Program-made: the position numbers and the translations under genes | From: Acidimicrobiales bacterium | GTDB taxonomy: Bacteria; Actinomycetota; Acidimicrobiia; Acidimicrobiales; RAAP-2 | Direction: 5' to 3' | NCBI GenBank assembly: GCA_017883135.1 | Contig: JADGOE010000004.1 | Location: 1 to 64,000 of the forward strand | Length of the DNA: 64,000 bases | In this document: positions 24,351-33,193 of the stretch, one piece after another | Layout: the number at the start of each line of letters is the position of its first letter | How positions within the stretch are numbered: position 1 is the first letter of the stretch | The notes under the pieces: model-generated | Database searches by the model: none | Seen by the model: the letters and a program-made list of their open reading frames with translations, nothing else | Told to the model about the DNA's origin: nothing

Positions 24351-25559
24351 TCAGGCGGTGGCGGCCGCCGCGGCAGCGACCACGTCCGCCAGCCGTTCGA
24401 GCTCCTCGTCGGTGTTGTAGTAGTGCGGCGACGCCCGGACGACCGCGTCCGGCCCGGGTCCGGTCATGTCGAGCCGGGCGAAGTGGGAGTCGCTCACCGA
24501 GACGTTGATGCCGGCTGACGTCGCCGCCCGGGCCACCAGTGCGGGCGGCGTCCCGTCCACGGTGAAGGTGACGATGCCGCAACGACGTTGCCCGCCGTCG
24601 TGGAGGTGCACCCCGTCGATTCCGGCCAGCGCGTCACGCAGCCGCTCGCCCAGGGCGCCCACCCGGGCGGCGATGGCGTCGAGACCGAGGGCCAGTGCGT
24701 GGTCGATGGCCACCCCGAATCCGACATGGGCGGCAACGGGGACCTCGAACTCGAGGAAGCGGTCGGACCCGGACCGGAGCTGGTAGTGGTCGGCGTCGTG
24801 CCACAGGGCCGCGCTCCAGCTGATCCCGGGTGGCCGCAAGCGTTCGGCAAAGGAGGACTGCACGTAGAGCAGCCCGGTGCCCCTCGGTCCGCGCAGCCAC
24901 TTGCGGCCGGTGGCCGTGGCCACGTGGCAGCCGATCCGGCCCACGTCCACCGGCAGCTGACCGGTGCTCTGGCAGGCATCGAGGAAGAAGGGGACTCGGG
25001 CCCTCCGGCAGGCCGCACCGACCTCCTCGACCGGGTTGACCAGCCCGCGGTGGGTGCCGACGTGGGTGACGGCTGCCATGGCGACGTCCCCGGTACCGAG
25101 CGCGTCTGCCAGCGCATCGAGGTCGATGGTGCCGTCGGCGGTGCTCTCCACCACCGCGATGGTCGCCCCGGTCAGCTCGCAGACCTGCATCAGCCCGAGG
25201 TAGTGGCTGTCGTAGGCGAGCCGATCGGCAAGGATCCGCTGGATCCGACCGATGCCGCCGCCCAGGGCGAAGCCCCACAGCGCCTTGGTCCACGACTGGG
25301 TGTCCGATCCGGTCACCACCACCTCGCCGTCGTCTGCCCCGAGCAGTCGGGCGGCCGAGGAGCGGAGCTCCTGCAGCCGGCCGGCGGCCGAGGAGGCGGC
25401 CTCGTAGCCGCCCACTTCCGCCTCCAGCGCGAGATGGCCCACCACGGCGTCGAACGTCGCCCTCGTGGGCAGTGCGGCGCCGGCGTTGTTGAGGTGGGCT
25501 CTCCCGTGGCAGCCGGGCGTTGCCGACCGTTCGGCTTCGACGTCGATGGTCCAAGGCAC
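24351..25559 (-). CDS. Class V aminotransferase / cysteine desulfurase-like PLP enzyme
   Basis: The 402-residue protein begins GTG 25559 (MPWTIDVEAERS) and has HLNNAGAALPTRATFDAV, the N-terminal substrate loop of class V enzymes, VVVTGSDTQSWTKALWGFAL, VTHVGTHRGLVNPVEEVGA, PFFLDACQSTGQLPVDV (PLP-ring Asp/Gln), and ATGRKWLRGPRGTGLLYV, where Lys forms the Schiff base. Its short GRKWLRGPRG loop is typical of EgtE- or isopenicillin-epimerase-like members, but none of the other egt genes are near, so the substrate is unassigned. Confidence 0.82.
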   Translation of the reverse strand: MPWTIDVEAERSATPGCHGRAHLNNAGAALPTRATFDAVVGHLALEAEVGGYEAASSAAGRLQELRSSAARLLGADDGEVVVTGSDTQSWTKALWGFALGGGIGRIQRILADRLAYDSHYLGLMQVCELTGATIAVVESTADGTIDLDALADALGTGDVAMAAVTHVGTHRGLVNPVEEVGAACRRARVPFFLDACQSTGQLPVDVGRIGCHVATATGRKWLRGPRGTGLLYVQSSFAERLRPPGISWSAALWHDADHYQLRSGSDRFLEFEVPVAAHVGFGVAIDHALALGLDAIAARVGALGERLRDALAGIDGVHLHDGGQRRCGIVTFTVDGTPPALVARAATSAGINVSVSDSHFARLDMTGPGPDAVVRASPHYYNTDEELERLADVVAAAAAATA

Positions 25560-25641
25560 AACCGCGGAGGCTAGCAACTGGCCTGGCGGATCCCGTGTGC
25601 CGATGCGGCGCACGGCCCCCCGACCTCGCTAGGGTCGGAGC

Positions 25642-26253
25642 ATGTCGGATCCGAGAGGGCCGCTTGACCAGAGCACCGTCGATCCCGATCCTCTGGTGCA
25701 GTTCGGTCGATGGTTCGACCAGGCGGCGACCGCTACTGACAGCCCCGAGGCCATGGCGGTGGCCTCCGCCGATCACCTGGGCCGCCCGTCGGTGCGGATG
25801 GTGCTGCTCAAGTCGTTCGGCGAGGACGGATTTGTGTTCTTCACCAACTACGACAGCTGCAAGGGCCACCAGTTGGCCGACAATCCGCACGCCTCCCTCC
25901 TGTTCTACTGGGAGCCCCTGGGTCGCCAAGTGCGGATCGAGGGCGAGGTGGGACGCACCAGCGAGGCGGAGTCCGACGCCTACTTCGCCACCCGGCCCCA
26001 CGCCAGTCAGATCGGGGCCCATGCGTCCCAGCAGAGCCGGGTCATCGAAAGCCGCGAGTCACTGGATCGCAAGGTGGAGGCGCTGGAGGCCCGGTACGCC
26101 GGCCGGTCGGTGCCCCGGCCCAGCTGGTGGGGCGGCCTGCGGGTCACACCTGGGGAGTTCGAGTTCTGGCAGCAACGCGACAACCGGTTGCACGATCGCA
26201 TCCGGTACACGTCGGACGGTGACGTCTGGCGCATCACCCGTCTCCAGCCCTGA
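25642..26253 (+). CDS. pdxH: Pyridoxamine 5'-phosphate oxidase
   Basis: The 203-residue protein is a full PdxH, which makes pyridoxal 5'-phosphate from pyridoxamine or pyridoxine phosphate using FMN. Seen are MAVASADHLGRPSVRMVLLK, FVFFTNYDSCKGHQLADNPH (FMN phosphate contacts), FYWEPLGRQVRIEGEV, ATRPHASQIGAHASQQSRVI and the C-terminal GGLRVTPGEFEFWQQRDNRL with HDRIRY, the PdxH signature. It is divergent from a PLP-dependent aminotransferase gene with 82 bases between them. Confidence 0.95.
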   Translation: MSDPRGPLDQSTVDPDPLVQFGRWFDQAATATDSPEAMAVASADHLGRPSVRMVLLKSFGEDGFVFFTNYDSCKGHQLADNPHASLLFYWEPLGRQVRIEGEVGRTSEAESDAYFATRPHASQIGAHASQQSRVIESRESLDRKVEALEARYAGRSVPRPSWWGGLRVTPGEFEFWQQRDNRLHDRIRYTSDGDVWRITRLQP

Positions 26254-26356
26254 GCCGCGGGTCGGACGGGCCCCGGCGGCATCGGAAGGGCCGGCCCGAT
26301 CGCACGGCGGCTCGGCGGATCGGTAGGGGTGCACCCGTGCGCAGTATGTTCTTGCC

Positions 26357-27553
26357 ATGGCAGACGACACGTCATTGGTGCACGATCGGACCAGCCAGCT
26401 GTTGGAGGAACTCGATCCCCGGACGGCGTCGTTCGAGGAGCTCCGCTCGCGTCAGTACGACCTCGGACTGGCCTGGCTGGGCTTTCCCGAGGGGTACGGC
26501 GGGCTCGACCTTCCCCCGGGTCTCCAGCGCGAGGTGGATCGTCGACTGGGGGAGGCCGGTGCCCGCTCGCCGGCGGCGCGGGAGTTCTTCGGGCTGACCA
26601 TGGCCGGACCGACCGTGGTCACCCATGGGTCCGACGATCTCCGCGACCGGCTGCTCCGGAAGACCTTCACCGGCGAGGTGTCCTGGTGCCAGCTGTTCAG
26701 TGAGCCCGGATCGGGGTCTGACCTTGCCGGACTCTCCACCCGGGCCGTCCGCGACGGCGACGAGTGGGTCATCACCGGGCAGAAGGTCTGGAACACGTTG
26801 GCCCACATCGCCGACAGGGGGATGCTGGTTGCACGCACCGATCCCGAGTTGCCGAAGCACAAGGGACTCACCTACTTCGCCCTCGACATGCACGCCGCAG
26901 GCGTGGAGGTACGGCCGTTGCGCCAGTTGACCGGCGAGGCCGAGTTCAACGAGGTGTATCTCACCGAGGTGCGCGTCCCCGACGCCGATCGCATCGGAGA
27001 CATCGGCGAGGGATGGAGGGTGGCGATGACGACGCTGTCCAACGAACGCAGCTCGATCGGAGGCGGGGTCGGTCCACCGACCCGTGGATCGGGCTCGATC
27101 GCCGAGGCGGTGCGGATATGGCAGAGCGACGGGTTCCGGAAGAACCCGGTCGACCGCGACCGCCTGATGAAGTCGTGGATCGAGTCGGAGGCCTTGCGGT
27201 TGACCAACATGCGGGCCAGCCAGAACCGGAAGGCCGGCAATCCGGGTCCCGAGGGCTCGATCGCCAAACTGATGTTCGCCGAGGTCAACATGCGCATCTA
27301 CGAGCTGTGCGTCGACCTGCTGGGCCCGGCCGCCCTGGTCGACTACGACTACACGATGCGGCGGGCCGAGACCCTCGGCCTGATCGGGCCTCCGGGGTCT
27401 GCTCGCAAGATGTTCCTCAGGTCGCGCGCCAATTCGATCGAGGGCGGCACCTCAGAGATCCAGCGCAACATTCTGGGCGAGCGGATCCTCGGGCTCCCCG
27501 GCGATGTACGGGTCGACAAGGAGATGTCCTGGTCGAAGGTGCCGAGGAGTTGA
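26357..27553 (+). CDS. Acyl-CoA dehydrogenase
   Basis: The 398-residue protein has the three-domain ACAD layout. It has an N-terminal helical part with LAWLGFPEGYGGLDLP, then the FAD/substrate middle domain (TGEVSWCQLFSEPGSGSDLA; VITGQKVWNTLAHIADRGML), and a C-terminal helical domain ending with RSRANSIEGGTSEIQRNILG and ERILGLP, the family signature. It removes hydrogen from an acyl-CoA, passing electrons to ETF. The catalytic base is usually a Glu in the C-terminal domain; I cannot place it with certainty. A thioesterase gene follows and probably shares the transcript. Chain-length specificity is unknown. Confidence 0.92.
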   Translation: MADDTSLVHDRTSQLLEELDPRTASFEELRSRQYDLGLAWLGFPEGYGGLDLPPGLQREVDRRLGEAGARSPAAREFFGLTMAGPTVVTHGSDDLRDRLLRKTFTGEVSWCQLFSEPGSGSDLAGLSTRAVRDGDEWVITGQKVWNTLAHIADRGMLVARTDPELPKHKGLTYFALDMHAAGVEVRPLRQLTGEAEFNEVYLTEVRVPDADRIGDIGEGWRVAMTTLSNERSSIGGGVGPPTRGSGSIAEAVRIWQSDGFRKNPVDRDRLMKSWIESEALRLTNMRASQNRKAGNPGPEGSIAKLMFAEVNMRIYELCVDLLGPAALVDYDYTMRRAETLGLIGPPGSARKMFLRSRANSIEGGTSEIQRNILGERILGLPGDVRVDKEMSWSKVPRS

Positions 27554-27614
27554 TGCGCGCGGTCCGAGGACGCGTCAGGACCGGCGCCGACACCGTGCCC
27601 CGTCTTCACGAACG

Positions 27615-28424
27615 GTGACCAACGCCCGGGAGTTCTTCGGCATGGAGCCGGTCGGCGACGATCTGCACTGGCGGCTCGTCGTCGTTCCCGAGCTGACCAC
27701 ACCCGGCAATTTCCTGTTCGGTGGGTGCGGCCTGGGTGCGGCTCTGGTTGCCCTCGAGGCGGCCTCGGGGAGGCCTACCGTGTGGTCGACAGCCCAGTAC
27801 CTCTCGTACGCGCCGACCGGTTCGGTCCTCGACCTGAGCGTGACGCTGGCTGCCGAGGGTCGTCGTGTCACACAGGGCCGGGTGGTGGGCAACGTGGGCG
27901 ACACCGAAATCCTCACGGTCAACGCCGCGGTCGGCTCACCGGGCCGCCTGGATGCCGGCGGGGTGTGGGTCACGCCACCGGACATCCCCCCTCCGGACGA
28001 GTGCGCCCCCCAGCGGCTGCCCGACTTCACCTCTCCCTCGATCTTCGACCGGATCGAGAGGCGACTGGCCCAGGGCCGGTCGTTCGACGAGATCGGTGCA
28101 GGCGCTCCCACCCCCGGGTCTCCCACCAGCGCCCTGTGGGCCCGCGTGCCCGGGCATCTCGAGCCGTCGGCGGCCACCCTGGCCATCATCGGGGACTACG
28201 TCTCGGGCGGGGTGTCGCAACCATTGGGTCGGCGGGTCATGTCCCGGAGCCTCGACAACACCTTGCGGGTGGTGCGTCTCGAGCCGACGGAGTGGGTCCT
28301 GTGCGACATCCGGATGCAGGCGCTCGTCGACGGCTATGGCCAGGGCGTCGCCTACCTGTGGTCGGAGCAGGGGTCGCTGCTGGCCACTGCAAGTCAATCG
28401 ATGAGCGTGCGCTTCTGGGAGTAG
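27615..28424 (+). CDS. Acyl-CoA thioesterase-like (tandem hot-dog) protein
   Basis: The 269-residue protein from GTG 27615 has NFLFGGCGLGAALVALEAAS in the first half, followed by WSTAQYLSYAPTGSVLDLSV and TLAAEGRRVTQGRVV, the pattern of the first hot-dog of TesB-type enzymes. The second half has SLDNTLRVVRLEPTEWVLCD and IRMQALVDGYGQGVAYLWSE, matching the second hot-dog. It likely hydrolyses acyl-CoA. It starts 61 bp after the acyl-CoA dehydrogenase stop. Confidence 0.78.
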   Translation: MTNAREFFGMEPVGDDLHWRLVVVPELTTPGNFLFGGCGLGAALVALEAASGRPTVWSTAQYLSYAPTGSVLDLSVTLAAEGRRVTQGRVVGNVGDTEILTVNAAVGSPGRLDAGGVWVTPPDIPPPDECAPQRLPDFTSPSIFDRIERRLAQGRSFDEIGAGAPTPGSPTSALWARVPGHLEPSAATLAIIGDYVSGGVSQPLGRRVMSRSLDNTLRVVRLEPTEWVLCDIRMQALVDGYGQGVAYLWSEQGSLLATASQSMSVRFWE

Positions 28425-28527
28425 GTGGAGGTGAGGGGTCCGCGGACGACCGGTCCGCTGCCGGTCGTCATGGATGGACCACAGCCCATACTGTTTCGAC
28501 AGGCGAGAGAGCCGACAGGGAGAGACG

Positions 28528-29577
28528 ATGAAGATCAGCACCATGCTCAGCTACTCCGGGGGATTCCGGAAGGCAGCCGCGCAAGTCGCCGAGTTCGAGA
28601 AGGCCGGGTTGGACCTGGTGTGGGTGGCCGAGGCCTACGGTCTCGACGGCCCCAGCCTGATGGGGTACCTGGCCGCCCTCACCGAGCGGGTGGAGATCGG
28701 GTCGGCCATCCTGCCCATCTACACGAGGACGCCCACCCTCATCGCCATGACCGCCGCCGGGGTGGACACGCTGTCCGATGGTCGCTTCCACCTGGGGCTG
28801 GGCTCGTCGGGGCCCCAGGTCATCGAGGGCTGGCACGGAGTCCCCTTTTCAGCACCGATCGGGCGCACACGGGAGATCATCGACGTGTGCCGCAAGGTGT
28901 GGGCACGTGAGGGACCACTGGTCCACGAGGGCACGTACTACAACATGCCGCTGCCGGCCGGCGAGGGGACCGGCCTGGGCAAGGCGTTGAAGATCATCGC
29001 CCATCCGGTGCGGGCGTCCATTCCGGTCTGGGTCGCCGCACTCGGCGAGAAGAACGTGGCGATGACCGCGGAGGTGGCCAACGGGTGGATCCCGATGCTC
29101 TTCGTCCCCGAGAAGGCCCGGGCGGTCTGGGGTGCCTCCCTCGACGCCGGACAGGCCAAGCGCGATCCCTCGCTCGGGCCGTTGCAGATCACGGTGGGCG
29201 GGGTGCTGGCCATCGGGGAGGGTGACGAGGTCACCGGGCTGCGCGAGCTGGCACGGCCCATGGTGGCGCTCTACGTGGGCGGCATGGGAGCCAAGGGAAA
29301 GAACTTCTACAACGACGTGGTGAAGCGCTACGGCTTCGAGGAGGAGGCCGAAAAGATCCAGGACCTCTACCTGAGCGGGAAGAAGGCGGAAGCCGAGGCG
29401 CTGGTGCCCGACGAACTACTGGAGGCGACGTCCCTCTGTGGCCCCGAGAGCTACGTGGCCGAGCGCATTGCCGCCTTCGCCGAGGCCGGCGTCACCCATC
29501 TCCAGGTGATCCCGGTGCCGCTCGGCGATCAGCAGCCGGTCGACCTCATCGCCAAGGTGAAGGAACTCGCCGGCTAA
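28528..29577 (+). CDS. LLM class F420-dependent oxidoreductase
   Basis: The 349-residue protein starts MKISTMLSYSGGFRKAAAQV with a GGGAGAGACG-type ribosome-binding region. It is a luciferase-like TIM barrel with LVWVAEAYGLDGPSLMGYLA, RVEIGSAILPIYTRTPTLIA, and DTLSDGRFHLGLGSSGPQVI, matching the F420-dependent subfamily (WVAEAYG and LGxGSSGPQV blocks). Coenzyme F420 use is inferred from the subfamily and from the actinobacterial setting; FMN use cannot be excluded. The substrate is unknown. It stands downstream of the fatty-acyl genes. Confidence 0.88.
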   Translation: MKISTMLSYSGGFRKAAAQVAEFEKAGLDLVWVAEAYGLDGPSLMGYLAALTERVEIGSAILPIYTRTPTLIAMTAAGVDTLSDGRFHLGLGSSGPQVIEGWHGVPFSAPIGRTREIIDVCRKVWAREGPLVHEGTYYNMPLPAGEGTGLGKALKIIAHPVRASIPVWVAALGEKNVAMTAEVANGWIPMLFVPEKARAVWGASLDAGQAKRDPSLGPLQITVGGVLAIGEGDEVTGLRELARPMVALYVGGMGAKGKNFYNDVVKRYGFEEEAEKIQDLYLSGKKAEAEALVPDELLEATSLCGPESYVAERIAAFAEAGVTHLQVIPVPLGDQQPVDLIAKVKELAG

Positions 29578-29585
29578 CCCGAGTG

Positions 29586-29972
29586 CTACTCGCCTGAGAC
29601 CAGGTCGCTTTCGGTGAGGTCGATCGAGTCCAGTGTGAGCAGCGAGTCGAGCTGGGCTGCCATGCGCTCGATCTCCTCGGCGTCGTAGTAGCTGCGATTC
29701 AGGGTCAGCGTGAGCTGCTTCTGCACCAGTGAGAGCGCGTCCTCCGCATCGGCCGCCGCGTCGTAGACGGAGAAGAGCCTCGCCTGCATGGCCTGGGCCG
29801 ACACGAACCGGGTACCGCGCTCGTGGGCCTCGGCGGGTAGGGACCGGAGGGCATCGCCAGGGGTCAGGGCGTCCGAAGCGCCGACGTCCGGGGTGCCGGC
29901 CGACTGCGTTGCATCTGCCGGTTCCCCGACACTGTCCCCGCTGGCCGTCCGTCCCTCACTGGCTCGATCCAT
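29586..29972 (-). CDS. Hypothetical acidic protein, 128 residues
   Basis: From ATG 29972 the product begins MDRASEGRTASGDSV, has an acidic disordered N-terminus (EPADATQSAGTPDVGASDAL), and a helical C-terminus (FSVYDAAADAEDALSLVQKQ; SYYDAEEIERMAAQLDSLLT). No signal or membrane segment. A GTG at 30017 would add 15 residues. Just upstream, 29996-30012, lies a perfect 7-3-7 inverted repeat CGAACGG-CAC-CCGTTCG that could be an operator or a leader hairpin. I do not recognise the family. The stop is nine bases from the LLM oxidoreductase stop, and the genes converge. Confidence 0.5.
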   Translation of the reverse strand: MDRASEGRTASGDSVGEPADATQSAGTPDVGASDALTPGDALRSLPAEAHERGTRFVSAQAMQARLFSVYDAAADAEDALSLVQKQLTLTLNRSYYDAEEIERMAAQLDSLLTLDSIDLTESDLVSGE

Positions 29973-30112
29973 CACCCATCGTCCCTTTCGTGCTGCGAAC
30001 GGCACCCGTTCGGGCACCGTTCTTCCTCACTCCCATATAACACCGGATGTGGCGGATTCTTCCGCCAGCAGCGGAAATTCTCGTCCGTGGACCTCGCCGG
30101 CCGACCCGCGTG

Positions 30113-30916
30113 TCAGGCAATCGGGTGGTAGTCGACCCCGGCCACCGCACCCTCGCTGCTGGCCGCGTGCCGGATGTCGAGTGGCACCACGCCGAATGCC
30201 TCCCGGACGTCCTCGAAGGGTTCTTCGACGTGGTCCCAGAGCGTGAAGTCCGCGGCGAACGTGTCGCCGGTGGTCTGCAGCCCGCGGTCCCACGCCACCC
30301 AGAACTTGGCCGGATCCAGCGCACCCCTGTAGCTGCCGGCCAGCTTGTTGAACTCGATGCCAAGGTGCCACGAGTAGATGACCGGCAGGATGTGGCCGTC
30401 CATGGGGTAGACGGGGTGCATCCGCTAGGTGAAGGTCGACACCAACAGCTCCCCCAGGGGAGTCGTGTCGTAGCCGGACAGTAGGTGGGTGCAGTCGTGG
30501 GGCGTGGCGAAGATCTCGTTGACCGCCCCGGGTAGCCCCGGGAAGGCGAATCGGTGCCGGTCGTAGAACGACCAGGACTGGTGCCCGAAGGTTCCCGGTT
30601 CGAGGGACGAGAGCTCCTGGTAGCGCTGCGCCACATGGTCGGCCCGGCCGTCGCCGTCATAGGGCAGCAGCCAGTGGTTGATGTCATCGATGTCGGCCAG
30701 GTCGAGGCGCCCATCGGTGACGCTGGCCAGGTTGCGGTCTCCCATGTCGGCGATGACCGGGCCGAGGTCGGCGCTCAGGCTCTCGGCCAGGTCCTCCAGC
30801 CACTCATCGTGACGGTCCAGACCTCGGGCGAAGTCGAGGACCTGGCCGATGCGTCGGCCATCCAGCGTCCCGTCCACCAGTGCCATCACCGCGAGGATCT
30901 CGATCGAGGTGGCCAC
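30113..30916 (-). pseudogene. COQ4-like fold protein interrupted by an in-frame TAG
   Basis: Two fragments in one frame are separated only by TAG at 30425-30427 and one codon: the first ends GELLVSTFT, the second starts MHPVYPMDGHILPVIYSWHL. The first contains HDCTHLLSGYDTTPLGE, which fits exactly the HDxxHx11E zinc motif of COQ4-family proteins. The second has IEFNKLAGSYRGALDPAKFW, plausible for the family's C-terminal half. COQ4 proteins help quinone biosynthesis and can bind a lipid; bacterial relatives are often unassigned. A GTG at 30916 is the only visible start, and the frame looks coding for 40 codons above it without a start, so the 5' end may also be damaged. No unusual stop-reading element is seen. 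Confidence 0.6.
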
Positions 30917-31048
30917 CTGCGCGGCGTCGTCGAGGGCGGCGGCCAGCTGGGCCGGGCTCGACGACGCCAGAGTGCCGATGTCGGGCGCATCCCGGCCGGC
31001 ACCGGTGCCCTGAACGCGGCATAGCGTCGGCTCCGAACACCCTGTCGA

Positions 31049-31924
31049 TCAGGACGGCGGGGGACCTTCGGTACGCTCGGGCAGCAAGAGGATCGCCCCG
31101 GTGAAGAAGCACAACGCGCCGATCAGTGTCCCGAGGTTGGAGAGCTCCGAATTGTGGATCTCGCCGGTCGCCGGAACGATGTAGCCGGTCACCGCCGAGC
31201 CCCCGAACGCGATCGATCCCATCAGGTTGAGGAGGGTGATCCACCAGGCCAGACGCTGGGGCGACCACGCCACCCAGCCGTGGCACACTTCGAACCAGGC
31301 CAGGCCGCTGGCGATGAGGAAGCATGCCGACCCCAGGGCATCCGGCCTCCAGACGTGTTGGTGGGCGGCTTGGGCGGTGAGTTCGACACGCACTGCATTT
31401 CCGGTGGAGATGTTGAAGTAGAGCGTGCCGATCAGTTGGATGGCGGTGGCCCACCAATCGATCTGTCGGGGACGGTAGACGAAGACCCGTCTCCATCCGT
31501 GTGCCGGCCCGCCATCGGCCGCATCAACCGACTCCCGATACTGCAGGAACCCGGCACCGGTGAAGAAGAGGGAGCCCAGGAAGAAGGTGATGGCATCCGC
31601 CCGGATGCCGACAGCATCCGCGTAGCCCGGGAGGGCGCCGAGGGCGAAGAGGGCGGCGCCCACCGCGAACAGGACGCCGATCCACCAGCCCCGGGCCCCG
31701 GGGTCCCACCAGGTCCCACCCGACGCTCGTTCCGGGGCGGTGTGTTTGCGCTGGCGACGCGAGTCCCATCGGGCCACCAACCCGTCGGGCCGCTCGGACT
31801 CGATGAATGAGACCACCGGCCCCGGGCCGCCCGATTGCCCGGGAGGTCCTGCCGGTGCCGCCGGTGGAGTGCTGGCCGACCGGTGGTCTCGACCCGGCGG
31901 GATGTCCGACCTGTCCGGCTCCAT
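31049..31924 (-). CDS. YrhK-like multi-spanning membrane protein
   Basis: From ATG 31924 the 291-residue protein has a disordered Pro-rich head and then WWIGVLFAVGAALFALGALP, ITFFLGSLFFTGAGFLQY, WWATAIQLIGTLYFNISTG, ACFLIASGLAWFEVC, WWITLLNLMGSIAFGGSAV and LGTLIGALCFFTGAILLLPE, about six membrane segments. Each helical pair begins with WW and holds LGTLYFN- or GSIAFG-like turns, as in YrhK-domain proteins. No transport or enzyme motif is visible. Its start is divergent from the plus-strand gene at 32045, with 120 bases between them that should contain both promoters. Confidence 0.65.
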   Translation of the reverse strand: MEPDRSDIPPGRDHRSASTPPAAPAGPPGQSGGPGPVVSFIESERPDGLVARWDSRRQRKHTAPERASGGTWWDPGARGWWIGVLFAVGAALFALGALPGYADAVGIRADAITFFLGSLFFTGAGFLQYRESVDAADGGPAHGWRRVFVYRPRQIDWWATAIQLIGTLYFNISTGNAVRVELTAQAAHQHVWRPDALGSACFLIASGLAWFEVCHGWVAWSPQRLAWWITLLNLMGSIAFGGSAVTGYIVPATGEIHNSELSNLGTLIGALCFFTGAILLLPERTEGPPPS

Positions 31925-32044
31925 TCCCTCAGTATCGCCCCGCCGGTGGCGGCCCGGCCGTTCGAGTGGCCGCCTTCCTCTGCGAAGATGAGCGACCGCG
32001 GTGCCGTCCCGGCCGGGGACGGACGGATTCGAGAGGGAATGCAG

Positions 32045-33118
32045 ATGGAAGGTGCCATCACCGACGGCGACCGGGCGACGATGCTGCAGGCCGCCCTGTC
32101 CAAGGTCGCCAGGGTGGAGCTCAAGGCCGCCCTGGCGCTGACAGTCGATCCGCAGTTCCAGACCTCGAAGGCAGTCGCCAACGCCCTCAATGCGTTGCGG
32201 AGGCATGCCGACCCGGTTGCGGCTGTCAGTCGGACCCAGTACCGGGCCGCGGTGCCCTACCTGGCGGCGGTGATCAGCGACGACTGCCTGGCCAAAACCA
32301 TCGAGGTGCTGGGAGATCATTCGGACGATCCGACGGAGGAGCAGCTCGTCGAGGCACTCGGGACGGTCCGCGAGTCGTTCTCCGACGTCACCATCGCCGT
32401 CATGCTTGCCTCCGTCGCCGGCGGCGACATGCCCGCCTCCGATCTCTGCTTCGGTCTGCTGGCCGCCGAAGGGCGCTACGGCCTGACCGACTGGTCCAAG
32501 GCCGAGGACACCCACGGCGAACCCGGTCGGGTCGGGCCAGAAGGCGGCACGACCACACCCGAACAGCGCGAAGCGCGGCGCCTGAAGAAGCAGAGGGACT
32601 CCGAAGAGCGCCGCAAGAAGATGGAGGCCTCCCGCAAGGCGGCAGAACAGGTCAGACGGGCGAAGAAGAAGGAGCGGTCGAGCGCAACCGCGGATCTCGA
32701 TGCCGTGTCACCGGGCGCGGCCCGATCCGGTGCCAGGGTCGCCCCCCGCCTGACCCGACGCGCCACGCTCACCCCGGCCCAAGAGGAGGAGTTCGACCGC
32801 GGCGATCCTTGGGCGGCTGGCGTGGTATTCGCCTGGGTGCCCTTCGATTCCGTAGGCCCCGGCGGGTCCGACCTCGACGGCAAGTCGCGGCGCTGCGTGG
32901 TGGTGGCCGGGTCGCCGACCCACCTGCTGGTGCGGCCCGGGTACTCCCAAAGCGGGGTGAAGGGCCGCGATTGGAAGTCGGTGGCACTCAGCCACTGGAA
33001 GGCGGCCGGGTTCGACCAGCCGACCTGCATCGATGCGGAGATGCTGTCCGTTCCCCGCGAACCGGAGGCCTCGCCGGTGGGTTGGCTCTCACCGGAGGAC
33101 TGGAACGCACTCTGGTAG
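32045..33118 (+). CDS. Helical protein with charged coiled-coil and PemK-like C-terminal domain, unknown function
   Basis: The ATG at 32045 is chosen because GAGAGGG lies seven bases before it; ATG 32039 is too close and ATG 31988 lacks a site. The 357-residue product has a helical N-terminal part (ALSKVARVELKAALALTVDP; SDVTIAVMLASVAGG), then a basic coiled coil (EQREARRLKKQRDSEERRKK; EQVRRAKKKERSS), then a beta-rich end with FDRGDPWAAGVVFAWVPF, GKSRRCVVVAGSPTHLLVRP and GYSQSG. This end resembles the PemK/MazF barrel (GxxxxxxxP...K.R..VVV...vlvrP) but lacks a clear partner antitoxin. Treat the resemblance as a hint. Confidence 0.55.
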   Translation: MEGAITDGDRATMLQAALSKVARVELKAALALTVDPQFQTSKAVANALNALRRHADPVAAVSRTQYRAAVPYLAAVISDDCLAKTIEVLGDHSDDPTEEQLVEALGTVRESFSDVTIAVMLASVAGGDMPASDLCFGLLAAEGRYGLTDWSKAEDTHGEPGRVGPEGGTTTPEQREARRLKKQRDSEERRKKMEASRKAAEQVRRAKKKERSSATADLDAVSPGAARSGARVAPRLTRRATLTPAQEEEFDRGDPWAAGVVFAWVPFDSVGPGGSDLDGKSRRCVVVAGSPTHLLVRPGYSQSGVKGRDWKSVALSHWKAAGFDQPTCIDAEMLSVPREPEASPVGWLSPEDWNALW

Positions 33119-33193
33119 GACCGGGTGCCGTAGGACCGGACGCCATCGTGTCGATCGGACCACTGACAAGCGGCCGCCCCGACCTGGTGGTCG

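Noticed and set aside
24351-25559. EgtE of ergothioneine synthesis
   Set aside because: The class V fold fits, but no egtB, egtC or egtD is near, so a specific name is not supported.
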